A stretch of DNA of 64,000 nucleotides from the NCBI RefSeq assembly GCF_000380335.1, contig NC_021149.1, positions 496,001 to 560,000 of the forward strand, given 5' to 3'. The position numbers and the translations under genes are program-made. Shown piece after piece: positions 8,570 through 17,874 of the stretch (positions are counted from its first letter, which is position 1; each line of letters begins with the position of its first letter). The notes beneath the pieces were generated by a model that saw nothing but the letters and a program-made list of their open reading frames with translations, ran no database searches and was not told the origin of the DNA. Origin of the DNA: Azotobacter vinelandii CA. Lineage in GTDB: Bacteria > Pseudomonadota > Gammaproteobacteria > Pseudomonadales > Pseudomonadaceae.

Positions 8570-9508
8570 ATGAATGGACCGAAAGTGCTGCAGGTCGGCC
8601 CGCTGAGCGAGCGTTTCAATCGGCGGATGGCCGAGGAGTACGCTGCCGAGCCGTACTGGAAACATGTCGATGGCCAAGCCTTCCTGGCCGGACAGGGCGC
8701 GCAGTTCGAGGTGCTGGTGACTTCGGCGCGCTTCGGCTGCACGGAAGCGATGCTCGAAGCCTTGCCCAACCTGCGCGCCGTGTGCAGTTTCGGCGTCGGT
8801 TACGACGCCATCCCGCTGGAGCCGCTGCGCCGGCGCGGCATCCCGCTGAGCAATACGCCGGACGTGCTCGACGACTGCGTCGCCGACCTGGCCATGGGGC
8901 TGCTGATCGACGGCGCGCGGCGGATCGCCGAGGCCGACCGTTTCGTCCGCGCCGGCAACTGGCTGGTCGGCAATTTCCCGCTGGGTGCGCGGGTCAGCGG
9001 CAAGCGCCTGGGCATCCTCGGCCTGGGGCGCATCGGCCAGGCGCTGGCACGGCGCTCCAGCGGCTTCGACATGCAGGTGCGCTACCACAACCGCCGGCCG
9101 CTGGACGGTTGTCCCTACGGCTACGCGGCCTCCCCGGTGGAGCTGGCGCAGTGGGCCGATTTCCTGGTGCTGACCTGTCCGGGCGGCCCGGCGACCCACC
9201 ACCTGGTGAACGCCGAGGTGCTCGCGGCGCTGGGACCGAAGGGCCTGCTGGTCAACGTGGCGCGCGGCTCGGTGGTCGACGAGGCGGCGCTGGTCGCGGC
9301 GCTGGCCGAGGGCCGGCTCGGCGCCGCGGCTCTCGACGTCTTCGAGCGCGAGCCGCGGGTGCCGGCGGCGCTGCTGGACATGCCCAACGTGGTGCTGCTG
9401 CCGCACATCGGCAGCGCCACCGAGGAAACCCGCCTGCAGATGGAGGAACTGGTCATCGCCAACCTGCGGACGTTCATCGACAAGGGAGAACTGCTGACCC
9501 CGGTCTGA
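8570..9508 (+). CDS. D-isomer 2-hydroxyacid dehydrogenase (glyoxylate/hydroxypyruvate reductase type)
   Basis: Soluble NAD(P)H-dependent oxidoreductase, 312 residues. The Rossmann motif ILGLGRIGQA is at about residues 148-157. The catalytic triad is Arg in NVARGSVVDE (about 229), Glu in FEREPR (about 258) and His in LLPHIGSAT (about 278). It starts 30 nt after garD with a GAGGAG site and ends the operon before a terminator. The dehydratase route to 2-oxoglutarate does not need it. It may reduce a side product or a related hydroxy- or keto-acid; the real substrate is not readable. Confidence 0.85.
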   Translation: MNGPKVLQVGPLSERFNRRMAEEYAAEPYWKHVDGQAFLAGQGAQFEVLVTSARFGCTEAMLEALPNLRAVCSFGVGYDAIPLEPLRRRGIPLSNTPDVLDDCVADLAMGLLIDGARRIAEADRFVRAGNWLVGNFPLGARVSGKRLGILGLGRIGQALARRSSGFDMQVRYHNRRPLDGCPYGYAASPVELAQWADFLVLTCPGGPATHHLVNAEVLAALGPKGLLVNVARGSVVDEAALVAALAEGRLGAAALDVFEREPRVPAALLDMPNVVLLPHIGSATEETRLQMEELVIANLRTFIDKGELLTPV

Positions 9509-9603
9509 CGCCTCTCCATGTCGATCATGGCGCCGCCGGGCGGCGGTGCCGTGAGGCGCGGCAGCGATGCCGCGCGACCCTCGGTGGTTGGTGATTGCGG
9601 TAG

Positions 9604-9628
9604 GGCGCTCCACGGGGGGCGCCTTTTT
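9604..9628 (+). terminator. rho-independent terminator of the galactarate operon
   Basis: GGCGCTCC pairs with GGGGCGCC (one G-T pair) around a short loop, followed by TTTTTC. It lies 95 nt after the hydroxyacid dehydrogenase stop. Confidence 0.8.
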
Positions 9629-9723
9629 CTTCGCGGCGGGACTGCCCGTGGCAAGGTCGACAAATGCCATGGAGCCCCGCACCATCGGACGCCGGGACGA
9701 GCGCGACGAGGAGGGGCGTCACC

Positions 9724-10119
9724 ATGGGCAGAATCCTGCTGGCGGGACTGATCGCCGTGTCGCTGGCCGGTTGTGGCGGCCGGCCGCGACCGGAAGGGGA
9801 GACACTGGAGCAGCGCCTGGCCGGGAGCGGTTACCGGCTGGGCGAACGGGTGGAGTCGATCCGCCGCTACGACCTCTCCCACTGGGAATACCTGGACAAG
9901 CGGCACATCGTCCTGCGCGACGATCCCGGCCGGCGCTACCTGATCGAGTTCAGCCGTCCCTGCAACAATCTGGACATCGACAACGCCCTGGCCTACAGCA
10001 CCACGTTGGGCGAACTGACCCGGCAGGACCGTATCTTCTCCAGGGGACCGGGCGGCGCTCTCGAGCCCTGTCCGGTCGGTGATATCCATGCGCTGGAAAA
10101 GGTGGATGGGCCGGATTGA
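9724..10119 (+). CDS. small putative lipoprotein (DUF6491-like)
   Basis: A 131-residue secreted protein with no assigned function. The start MGRILLAGLIAVSLAGCGG gives a lipobox (SLAGC, Cys17), and GAGGAGGGG precedes it; an upstream in-frame ATG at 9664 would destroy the signal peptide. The mature part has WEYLDKRHIVLRDD, then RRYLIEFSRPCNNL, and a second cysteine near the end (LEPCPVGDI). This layout resembles the DUF6491 family of small periplasmic proteins; that match is from memory. It is a single gene after the operon terminator. Confidence 0.75.
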   Translation: MGRILLAGLIAVSLAGCGGRPRPEGETLEQRLAGSGYRLGERVESIRRYDLSHWEYLDKRHIVLRDDPGRRYLIEFSRPCNNLDIDNALAYSTTLGELTRQDRIFSRGPGGALEPCPVGDIHALEKVDGPD

Positions 10120-10371
10120 TCCCGATGCCCTGGTCCGCGTGCGTCTTGTGACGACTTGGAATCGGCGGGCATCGGCGAGCGTCCATGTCCGCGACCGATG
10201 CCTCTCTCCAGGGCGCGGCGCGTCACCTCTACCAGGCGTATCTGGCTGACTGCGCCGCCGCCTGGAGCGGGCGGACACCTTCGCTTCTGCACGCCGTTCA
10301 TGTGCAGGTTGGACTTCGCCACCGTGCGCGCCGGGTGCAGCGCACGGCTGCAGTCGATTCCCAACGCCCGC

Positions 10372-11157
10372 TCACGGCGGGCACGGACTGCCCGCGGGCC
10401 TTTCCACGATGCCGTAGGCGGTTCGCGGGACGCTGCCGAGGCGGCGTTCGAGCAGGGCGGCGAGGGATTCGCCGGGAGCCAGGTAGGCGTCGCCGAAGTC
10501 CCGGTCGAGGTTGCAGGGGTGGGCGATCACCTCCAGCGTGCCCTGCGCCGGCAGGGGCTGGTCGCGCAGGTCGGCCGTGGTGCAGACGTGTTCGGCGCAG
10601 CGCCCGGCCAACTGGCGCAGGCGCCGGTTGAGCAGGCTCTTGAACAACCGTTTGGTCGGGCCGAGGTTGTTGCCCAGGTTGCGCGCCAGGCGCAGCGGCA
10701 CGCCGCGGGCGGCGGCGAAGCGCGCCAGTTGTTCGCCGACCGGCCAGATGTTGTGCACGTGCTGGTGGGAGTCCAGATGGCTGGGCCGCACCCCGTGGTA
10801 CAGGCAACGCTGCCATTGCGCTTCCAGTTCCTCGTCGATCGCCGCGCGCGTGGCGCGGCCCAGCCACAGGCGATGGCGCGGCAGGCGCAGGCGGAATTCG
10901 CCGGCCGCGTCGCAGAAGCAGGACAGGCTGGCGATGGCGTCGCTCAGCGGTCGGCCGTGGGTGAGGTTGACGTGCAGGCCGACCCGGCCGTGCAGGCCCT
11001 CGGCGTGGATCAGCGCGCAGGCCTGGGCGAACGCCGGCATGTTCGCCATCAGGGTGGCCGAGCTGATCAGCCCGCAACGGAAGGCGCGGACGATGACGGC
11101 GTTCTCTTCGCGGTTCAGGCCGAAGTCGTCGGCATTGACGATCACTCGGTTGGGCAT
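10372..11157 (-). CDS. ChbG/YdjC-family carbohydrate deacetylase
   Basis: Metal-dependent deacetylase of the YdjC/ChbG fold, 261 residues, acting on N-acetylated sugars or oligosaccharides. The metal-binding DD pair is in VNADDFGLN (residues 10-11). Histidines are in GLHVNLTHGRPL (about 62) and HLDSHQHVH (about 122-130), and IAHPCN lies near the carboxy end. Its start overlaps the preceding acyltransferase gene by 16 nt, indicating translational coupling. It is the last gene of the exopolysaccharide cluster. It probably trims acetyl groups from polymer units or breakdown products, an inference from context. Confidence 0.88.
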   Translation of the reverse strand: MPNRVIVNADDFGLNREENAVIVRAFRCGLISSATLMANMPAFAQACALIHAEGLHGRVGLHVNLTHGRPLSDAIASLSCFCDAAGEFRLRLPRHRLWLGRATRAAIDEELEAQWQRCLYHGVRPSHLDSHQHVHNIWPVGEQLARFAAARGVPLRLARNLGNNLGPTKRLFKSLLNRRLRQLAGRCAEHVCTTADLRDQPLPAQGTLEVIAHPCNLDRDFGDAYLAPGESLAALLERRLGSVPRTAYGIVERPAGSPCPP

Positions 11158-12281
11158 GGGCGTTCTCCTGTGTCGGCGGAGGCGCAGACCATGGCGCTCC
11201 GGCGCCGGGCCTTGAGGGCGCTCCAGAGGCGGTAGGCGAGGCCCAGGGCGATGCCCTCGGGGCGCCGGGAGTAGAGGCTCCAGCGCAGTTGCAGGACCGC
11301 GCCGGTCATGCGTTCGTGCAGTTGATGGCTGGAATCGCGCAGGCTGACCCGCGAGGCGTCGACGTACCGCCAGCCCTCCTCCAGGCCCCAGCGGATCCAT
11401 TCGTCCAGCAGCAGGCGGCCGCTGCCGAGTTCGGCGTAGTCCGGCAGGAAGGCCAGGTTGTAGTCGTACAGCCGGCCGTGTTCGAGGAGCCCGAGGCGGT
11501 AGCTGATGCAGCGGCCGCCGTGTTCGAGCAGGACGATGCGCACCAGGCCGTCCGCGGCGAGTTCGCCGAAGGCCTCGCGCATCCATTGCCGGCGCCGTTC
11601 GCCGGAGAAGATGCCGACGCCCTGCGCGCCCTTCCAACTGGCCCGCTCGACCGCGGCGATGGTCTCCAGTGCGGCGCCGATGCTCGCGCCGTCCGGGCTC
11701 AGCCGGCGTATCCGAGCGTCGCAGGCGGCCGCGCGCTTGCGCGCCCGGCGCAACTTGTAGCGCAGGTCGCCGGACGGTTCGCGCCGGTCGTCCTCGCCGA
11801 TCGCGTGCACCGGCACCCGGCAGCTCGTGCGCTTTTCGTGGCTCGAACTGGCCACGGCCCAGCCTTCGAGCAGGGTTTGCTGCTCGCCATCCGCGGCCAG
11901 TTCGTGCAGTTGCAGGAGGGCATGCGGCAGATGCCGGTGGATGGCCTCGCGCGCCCGGCGCCGGCCGTTTTCGTCGAGTTGGCAGAGCAGGGCGATGCGG
12001 TCGCCGAGCGGATAGCCGAGATGGCGCAGGATCGTCCAGCGCAGGCCGAGGCGGCGCTCGCGGCTACGCACCAGCGGCAGGCACAGGCGCAGTTCGCGGC
12101 CTTCCCAGGCCAGCAGCACGTGCAGGCGCTGTTCCGCTTCGAGGGCGCGCTCAGCGGCCCGCAGCCAGCCGAGCCGGTTGAACGGGGTGGCCTGCGGCAC
12201 CAGAGCATGGAGCCTGGCGTAGGCCTCGTGGGGAAAGTCGGGCGCGCAGAGGCTGGTGGTCCATTCGAAGCGATAGTCCAT
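11142..12281 (-). CDS. BioF2-like GNAT acyltransferase (CelD/BcsL type)
   Basis: Soluble acyltransferase of 379 residues. The carboxy-terminal GNAT-like domain (about 170-330) contains LRYKLRRARKRA, ERASWKGAQGVGIF, ISYRLGLLEHGRLYDYNLAF and the helix SGRLLLDEWIRWGLEEG. Proteins of this group sit in polysaccharide clusters and transfer acyl groups to sugars or precursors. It is coupled to the deacetylase downstream and separated by 141 nt from the glycosidase-like gene upstream. Acyl donor and acceptor are unknown. Confidence 0.82.
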   Translation of the reverse strand: MDYRFEWTTSLCAPDFPHEAYARLHALVPQATPFNRLGWLRAAERALEAEQRLHVLLAWEGRELRLCLPLVRSRERRLGLRWTILRHLGYPLGDRIALLCQLDENGRRRAREAIHRHLPHALLQLHELAADGEQQTLLEGWAVASSSHEKRTSCRVPVHAIGEDDRREPSGDLRYKLRRARKRAAACDARIRRLSPDGASIGAALETIAAVERASWKGAQGVGIFSGERRRQWMREAFGELAADGLVRIVLLEHGGRCISYRLGLLEHGRLYDYNLAFLPDYAELGSGRLLLDEWIRWGLEEGWRYVDASRVSLRDSSHQLHERMTGAVLQLRWSLYSRRPEGIALGLAYRLWSALKARRRSAMVCASADTGERPCPTE

Positions 12282-12422
12282 GGTGAGGTCCGTCCTCGAT
12301 GGGTAGCTCGCTCGGCATGTCGTAAAGCAGCGTAGCAGCCGGGCGCCGGAGTGCCCGGCTTGTCTCCGGCCGTCCGCGCCGGGGACCGGGCCGGCCCTTG
12401 CGGCGCCACCCGGCCCGGGGGC

Positions 12423-14363
12423 TCAGGGCGCCGTCCATTCGAGGACGAAGAGGCTTTCCCCCGGCAGGCCGAAGCGCCATGGTCGCTGCGTGCAGTCGAG
12501 GACAGCCGCGTCGGACGTCGCGTCGGGCGCCTCCGCGTCGAACAGGCGCAGGCGCGGCGGCTCCTGGGCATGGCAGGCCAGGGGGGCGCCGCTCAGGCGT
12601 ACCTCCTGGCGTCGTGGCGTCTTGTTCACGCCGAACAGGACCAGACGGGAACCCGTGCGCATGGCCAGCGTGTCCACCTCGAAGGCGTCGTTGTCCAAGC
12701 GCAGGACTTCCTGCTGCCAGTGCCGCTGCATGAAAGCCATGGCCTCGCCGACCGGTTTGAGCACGTAGCGGCCGTCGCCGGTCCGGCCGATCATGCCCTT
12801 GAAGTGCTCTTCGTCGTCGGTGGCGAGGAACCAGTTGAGCTGTTCGAGCAGGCCGTCCTGGGCCGCGTTGATCGCCACCGAGGCCCACCAGAGCGCGGCG
12901 AAGCGGGTTTCCTGCTCGTAGGGGCTGACGTCGTTGCCGCTGGACAGGTTGGTCTGCTCCAGCAGCAGGGCCTTGCGCGGCCGGCCGTGCTCGTCCAGGC
13001 CGACCAGTTGCGCGGCCTGGCGCACGCTGTCGCGATAGACGCGGGTGGCGCGCAGGTCGCGGACCATCCATTCGTGCCAGGCCAGGGCGTCGATTTCCTC
13101 GTCGTGCGAGGCCAGCAGCCGGCGCGCCCAGTCCAGGCCGCGGCGCGCGCTGGCGTCGGCGCTGGTCGGGCCGTTGACCAGGCGCGAGGAGGCCGGCACC
13201 GCGATGCGGATGCCGGCCTCGCGCGCGCCGGCCGTCGCGCGGACCTGGCGGGCCATGGCGGCGAAGTAGCTGGCGAAGCTGGGGTAGTCGGGATAGCTGA
13301 GGTTGGGCTCGTCGGCGAAGGAGATGTAGTGGCGGCCGGCGCCGCCGAGCGCGCGGATGCCGTCGATCCAGGCGGCGAGTCCGGCATGGCTGGCGTCGTC
13401 GGCCTCGAGCACCGAGCGGCGGCCGGTCTGCGACAGCAGGGTGCTGTCGGCGTCGATGCCGTAGCGCGTGAAGTACAGCGGGCGGAAGGCCTGCTCGTGG
13501 TGCGGGCGGCGCACCGTGACGTCGACGAAGCTGTAGTGGTTGGCCGCGCGCGGCGCCAGCCGGGCGAGCAGTTCGGGCGCCTCCGGCGGCGTGTAGGGCA
13601 GGCCCACGCCGAGCCGGGGCGTGGGGCCGGCGACCTCGTCGTGCAGCGTCAGCCCGACCCGGCCCCGCTCCAGTTCGGGGCTGAACAGGTGTTCCGGGCG
13701 CCGGGCGAACAGGTTGGCGCTGCCGTCCAGCCAGAAGGCGGCCTTGCCGTGCCCGCGCAGGCGCAGGCTCCACACCTGGTCCCGCTCGGCAACGGGCAGC
13801 TCGATGCGGTCGCTGCGGCTGTAGTGGCTGTCGCGCGACAGCGGCAGGTCGAGCTGGTGGCCGTCGCTCAGGCGCTCGACGTGCAGGCCGTCGACGCCGC
13901 CGTGGTACTTGCCGGCGAGCACCGCGCGTTCGCCGGCGCGCACACGGAAGTACAACTGCGTGCCGGCCGGCAGTTCGGCGCAGAAATGCTGCTTGACCGG
14001 CTCGAACAGCGCAGCGGTGTCGTCGCCATGGCGGACCCGGTAGAGGCGGAAACTGTAGCCGGGGATCTCCAGGCGCAGGTCGCCGTTCCCGGCGGGCAGC
14101 GTCCAGCGCTGGCTGCCGCGGGTTTCCGCGGCGGCGATGTCGCGCTGGGCGAGCAGGCGGCCGTCGCCGGCCTGCAGGTAGAGGTGCTCGGCGTTGGCCT
14201 CGGCCTGCCAGGCCGGCCGCCAGTCGACCTGCAGGGTGTCGCCCTGCGGCGCGCGCAGGTACAGCGCGCCGTCGCGGATGCCGCTCCAGTCCTGGGCCGG
14301 CGCTGGCGGCAATTGTGCGCCGAGCAGCAGGCCGCCGAAGAGCAGGATGCGCCAGCCGTTCAT
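12423..14363 (-). CDS. secreted glycoside-hydrolase-like protein of the exopolysaccharide cluster
   Basis: A 646-residue exported protein starting MNGWRILLFGGLLLGAQLPP, with a signal peptide ending near PAPAQ. The amino half (about 25-240) looks like a beta-sandwich. The second half resembles a TIM-barrel glycosidase: ISFADEPNLSYPDY may carry the acid/base Glu, and LLLEQTNLSSGN the nucleophile Glu. An aromatic substrate groove is suggested by AALWWASVAIN and QLNWFL. Comparable hydrolases in such clusters cut or edit the nascent polymer in the periplasm. Start 14363 overlaps the flippase stop by 4 nt. Family assignment is tentative. Confidence 0.7.
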   Translation of the reverse strand: MNGWRILLFGGLLLGAQLPPAPAQDWSGIRDGALYLRAPQGDTLQVDWRPAWQAEANAEHLYLQAGDGRLLAQRDIAAAETRGSQRWTLPAGNGDLRLEIPGYSFRLYRVRHGDDTAALFEPVKQHFCAELPAGTQLYFRVRAGERAVLAGKYHGGVDGLHVERLSDGHQLDLPLSRDSHYSRSDRIELPVAERDQVWSLRLRGHGKAAFWLDGSANLFARRPEHLFSPELERGRVGLTLHDEVAGPTPRLGVGLPYTPPEAPELLARLAPRAANHYSFVDVTVRRPHHEQAFRPLYFTRYGIDADSTLLSQTGRRSVLEADDASHAGLAAWIDGIRALGGAGRHYISFADEPNLSYPDYPSFASYFAAMARQVRATAGAREAGIRIAVPASSRLVNGPTSADASARRGLDWARRLLASHDEEIDALAWHEWMVRDLRATRVYRDSVRQAAQLVGLDEHGRPRKALLLEQTNLSSGNDVSPYEQETRFAALWWASVAINAAQDGLLEQLNWFLATDDEEHFKGMIGRTGDGRYVLKPVGEAMAFMQRHWQQEVLRLDNDAFEVDTLAMRTGSRLVLFGVNKTPRRQEVRLSGAPLACHAQEPPRLRLFDAEAPDATSDAAVLDCTQRPWRFGLPGESLFVLEWTAP

Positions 14364-15661
14364 ATCGCCGTCCCCCGTTGCGCGCGCAGCAGGCGCAGGT
14401 CGCCGGGCAGGATCAGCAGGGTCTGGCCGAAGTCGACCCCGCTGACCCGCCAGTAGAGCAGCAGCATGGCCAGGGCCAGGGCGCCGTAGGCGACCGACGA
14501 GGCGATCGCGGCGCCGACGATGCCCCACACCGGGATCAGCGACACCGCCAGCAGCAGGTTCAGGGCCGCGGCGCCGCCGGCGAGGACGGAAAGGGTGCCG
14601 GGGCGCTCCTTGCCGAGCAGGTCCAGGCGCAGGATGCTCGAATAGCACAGGCCGAACATGCCGGGCAGCAGGGCCAGCAGGGCCGGGTAGGCGGGACGGA
14701 AGGCATCGCCGAACAGCAGCACGATCAGCCGCTCGCCGACCAGCGCCATGCCCAGGCAGGCGAGGAGCATGACGGTGCCGGTCAGGCGCAGGGCCAGCGG
14801 GGTGAGCCGTTCGATGCCCTCGCCCTGCTGCAGCAGGCGTTTCATCAGGGGCGTGGTGACCGCCTCGGGAACGATGAACAGCAGCTCGGCGGCGGCGGTG
14901 GCCATGGCGTAGTAGCCCAGCGCCCGGCTGTCGAGGAACAGGCCGATGAGCAGGTAGTCGGCGCGCATCAGCAACTGCTGGAACAGTACGTCGGGATGGC
15001 TGCGCCCGCCGAAGCGCAGCAGTTCGCCCTGGCTCGCCGAATCCCAGTGCGGACGGATGCTGTGGTGGCGGGCGAGCAGGCAGAGGCCGACCGCCACCAC
15101 CAGGCCCAGGCCGCCGAGCCAGCCGATCAGCGCGGCATTCAGCGCGGCGTGCGGCCATATCCAGAACAGGGCGAGGAACAGCACCAGCGGCGTCAGCGAT
15201 TCCAGCAGGCGCAGGCCGTTGAAGGCGCCGACCCGGCCGTCGGCGTTGTGCAGGGTGAGCAGGGCGCTTTTCAGCACGAACAGCGGCACGGCCAGCAGCA
15301 GCAAGCCGGCGAAGGGGCCGAGCTGGACGGTGATCGCCAGTTCCGGGCCGAAGGCGTCCAGCGCCCGGACGCCGAGCAGGGTGGCCAGCGCCGAGGCCAG
15401 GCAGCCGTAAAGCAGCATCAGCGTCAGCAGCAGCCCCATCGGCCGCTGGCGCGCGGCCTGGTAGCCGACGGCGGTGTTCAGCCCGCCGCTGGTGACCGCG
15501 CCGATCAGCTCCGGCAGGGCGCTGAGCAGGGCGAACAGGCCGCGGTCGGCGGGACCGAGGATGCGTGCCAGCAGGATGTTGCGCAACAGGCGCAGGGCCA
15601 GCATCGCCAGGCTGGTGCCGATACTGAGCAGCAGGTGGCGGAGATACTGGTTGCGCGTCAT
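14360..15661 (-). CDS. Wzx-like polysaccharide flippase
   Basis: Integral membrane protein of 433 residues with about 12-14 hydrophobic segments, of the MATE/polysaccharide-transporter type. It would flip lipid-linked repeat units across the inner membrane. The amino part reads LLRNILLARILGPADRGLFA, the typical opening of the family. The start at 15661 overlaps the upstream deacetylase stop as ATGA (15658-15661). With the polymerase, Wzz-like and Wza-like genes it makes a complete Wzx/Wzy-type pathway. Confidence 0.88.
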   Translation of the reverse strand: MTRNQYLRHLLLSIGTSLAMLALRLLRNILLARILGPADRGLFALLSALPELIGAVTSGGLNTAVGYQAARQRPMGLLLTLMLLYGCLASALATLLGVRALDAFGPELAITVQLGPFAGLLLLAVPLFVLKSALLTLHNADGRVGAFNGLRLLESLTPLVLFLALFWIWPHAALNAALIGWLGGLGLVVAVGLCLLARHHSIRPHWDSASQGELLRFGGRSHPDVLFQQLLMRADYLLIGLFLDSRALGYYAMATAAAELLFIVPEAVTTPLMKRLLQQGEGIERLTPLALRLTGTVMLLACLGMALVGERLIVLLFGDAFRPAYPALLALLPGMFGLCYSSILRLDLLGKERPGTLSVLAGGAAALNLLLAVSLIPVWGIVGAAIASSVAYGALALAMLLLYWRVSGVDFGQTLLILPGDLRLLRAQRGTAI

Positions 15662-16713
15662 CGACCCGATGCCTCGCTGGTGTGCAGCGCCAGCAGGGCC
15701 GGCGCGACGTGCCGGCGGGCGCCCTGCAGGATGCGCCAGCCGAGCAGGGCGGGCTGGCGTGCGCTGTGCTGGCAGACGCCGATGCGCGGCAGCGACAGCG
15801 GCGCTCCCTGGCGCTGGTGGTGCAGGCCGGGGCGGGTGCTCAGCGCATGGCCGTAGCCCAGGCACGCGAGGGCGGCGCGCACGCGCTCGTCATGGTCGCC
15901 GTTGGGGTAGCAGTAGACCGGCAGCGGCTCGCGGCAATGCGTGGCGATGGCCTCGTGGGAGCGGTGCAGCTCGGCCCGCAGGCTGGCGTCGTCGAGTCCG
16001 GTGAGGATCGCGTGGCTGGCGCCGTGCGGGCCGAAGCGCAGCAGTCCCGAGGCCTCCATCTCGCGCACCTGTCGCCAGTCCAGGGCGTGCGGCTCGGCTG
16101 GGCTCGGGCAGTCGTCGGCGAGTGCCTGCAGGGTGGCCGGCGGCAGGCTTTTCAGACGCTGCAGGAACCGGTCGAGGGCCAGGCTGCGCGGCTGCTCGGG
16201 CGCCGCCGCGCGGAGTTCGTCCGGCGGGCCGAGATGGCGGCGCAAGCGCACGCAGAGCCGTTCGCGCGCTTCCTCGCCGAAGCTGCCCCAGAGGGTTTCG
16301 CCGATGGCTTCCCACCAGAAGCGCCGCGTGCTGCCGATGAAGTCGGTGGACAGGAAGACGCTCGCCGGCATGCGGTGCTCCTTGAGCAGCGGGAAGGCGT
16401 GCAGGGCGTTGTCGCGCCAGCCGTCGTCGAAGGTCAGGGCCAGGCGCGGCGGGCCGTCCGTCGGTCCGTCCGGGGCGAGCAGTTCGGCGAGCGGCACGCA
16501 CTCGAAGTGCCGTCCGAGCCAGAGCAGCAGACGGTCGAAGGCCTGCATGCCGATGCACAGCTCCTTGCGGTGCGGCAGGTCCGCCAGGGCGTCGTCGGCC
16601 ACCACCCGGTGCAGCATCAGGATGGTCCCGGTCCCGCGCAGCAGGCGCCGTCCCGCGGGGGTATCGAGGTAGAGCCAGCCGGTGCCGGCCTTGATCATCT
16701 GCTTGAGCATCAT
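15658..16713 (-). CDS. polysaccharide deacetylase (NodB-type)
   Basis: A 351-residue protein with a NodB homology domain. The core motif ALTFDDGWRDN lies at about residues 92-102, where the second Asp binds the metal. GPHGASHAIL (about 224) and CYPNGDHD (about 270) supply further motifs. It lacks a clear signal peptide and so may act on lipid-linked precursors in the cytoplasm. Members of this group remove acetyl groups from sugar residues during polymer assembly. It lies 9 nt after the upstream glycosyltransferase. Confidence 0.87.
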   Translation of the reverse strand: MMLKQMIKAGTGWLYLDTPAGRRLLRGTGTILMLHRVVADDALADLPHRKELCIGMQAFDRLLLWLGRHFECVPLAELLAPDGPTDGPPRLALTFDDGWRDNALHAFPLLKEHRMPASVFLSTDFIGSTRRFWWEAIGETLWGSFGEEARERLCVRLRRHLGPPDELRAAAPEQPRSLALDRFLQRLKSLPPATLQALADDCPSPAEPHALDWRQVREMEASGLLRFGPHGASHAILTGLDDASLRAELHRSHEAIATHCREPLPVYCYPNGDHDERVRAALACLGYGHALSTRPGLHHQRQGAPLSLPRIGVCQHSARQPALLGWRILQGARRHVAPALLALHTSEASGR

Positions 16714-16722
16714 GCGAGGTCC

Positions 16723-17874
16723 CTATCGACTCTGTTGTGGATTCCATTGCCGGTAACGGTAGCCGCCGAGGAACTGCCAGACCCCGACGCCCATGGCGCC
16801 CAGGGTCACCAGGGCGCAGGCGGCCAGGCGGAAGGGCCTGGGCAGGCGCCGGTGGCGGCCGAGCAGGCCGATCAGCGCCAGCCCGTAGCCGGCGAGTTGG
16901 GCGAGCAGGGCGAAGCGGTAGAAGCCGCCTGCGCCCCACAGCCAGAGATTGCTCGCCAGCAACGGAACCAGCAGCAGCGGGGCGAACCGGCGGAGCAGCT
17001 TGTGGGTGATCAGCGCCAGGGCGAACAGGCCGTGCCGGGCCGGGTCGAGCAGTTCGCGCCGGCGCGCCAGGCTCTGCAGGCCCTGGACGGTGATCCGCCG
17101 GCGGCGGCGGAACTGGCCCTGCGCCGACTCCACGCCCCGGTCGGTGACCCGCGCGGCCTCGGCGAAGACGATGCGCCGCCCGGCCAGCGGCGCGCAGGTG
17201 ACCAGGAAGAAGTCGTCGGTGACGTCGTCCGGCACCGGCTGGAACAGCTCGCGGCGCAGGGCCTGCAGGCCGCCGTCGGCCGAGGCCAGGCAGCCGCTGC
17301 GGCTTTCCAGGCGGCGCAGCCAGGTCTCGTAGGCGCGGTAGACGCGGTCGCCGATGGCCAGCGCCCGGCCGCCGTCGGGGATGGTCACGTTGCCGGCGCT
17401 GGCGCCGACCCGCGGGTCGGCGAAGGGCGCGATCAACTGGCGCAGGGTGTCGCCGTGCCACAGGGTGTCGGCGTCGCTGAACACCAGGATCTCGCCGTAG
17501 GCCAGGGCCACCGAGGCGTTCAGCGCCGCGGCCTTGCCGCCGCGCGGCAGGTCCAGCACCCGGATGTCATCCCAGGGATTGCCTTGGGCGATGTGCCGGG
17601 CCAGGGCCACGGTGGCGTCGCGCGAGCCGTCGCTGGCGACGACGATCTGCCGCCGCTCGCGCGGGTAGTCGTCGTCCAGCAGCGAGCGCAGCTTGGCCCC
17701 GATGTGCCGTTCCTCGTCGTGGGCGGCGACGATCACGCTGACCCGCGGCGGCGGCGTCGGCGCACCGCTGGGCGGCGGGCGCTGGAAAGGCGCGCAGCAA
17801 GCCAGCAGCAGGGGGTAGCCCAGGCAGGCGAAGAGCGGCAGGGACAGGCACAGCCAGAAGATCGTTTCAGCCAC
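16723..17874 (-). CDS. family 2 glycosyltransferase, membrane-bound
   Basis: Inverting glycosyltransferase of 383 residues. One amino-terminal membrane segment precedes the GT-A domain: VSVIVAAHDEERHIG (about 45), ASDGSRD, the DXD-like VFSDADT (about 131), and DDFFLV with QFRRRRRITVQG near its end, close to the Q/RXXRW motif of processive enzymes. Three or four membrane helices close the protein. It overlaps the next gene upstream by 8 nt. The nucleotide-sugar donor cannot be assigned. Confidence 0.87.
   Translation of the reverse strand: MAETIFWLCLSLPLFACLGYPLLLACCAPFQRPPPSGAPTPPPRVSVIVAAHDEERHIGAKLRSLLDDDYPRERRQIVVASDGSRDATVALARHIAQGNPWDDIRVLDLPRGGKAAALNASVALAYGEILVFSDADTLWHGDTLRQLIAPFADPRVGASAGNVTIPDGGRALAIGDRVYRAYETWLRRLESRSGCLASADGGLQALRRELFQPVPDDVTDDFFLVTCAPLAGRRIVFAEAARVTDRGVESAQGQFRRRRRITVQGLQSLARRRELLDPARHGLFALALITHKLLRRFAPLLLVPLLASNLWLWGAGGFYRFALLAQLAGYGLALIGLLGRHRRLPRPFRLAACALVTLGAMGVGVWQFLGGYRYRQWNPQQSR

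Noticed and set aside
5387-9685. 1432-codon minus-strand frame opposite the transporter, garD and dehydrogenase
   Set aside because: Antisense shadow; the plus strand encodes three clear enzymes.
12423-15158. Amino-terminal extension of the glycosidase-like gene to 15158
   Set aside because: It overlaps the flippase gene throughout; the signal peptide at 14363 and the ATGA overlap fix the start.
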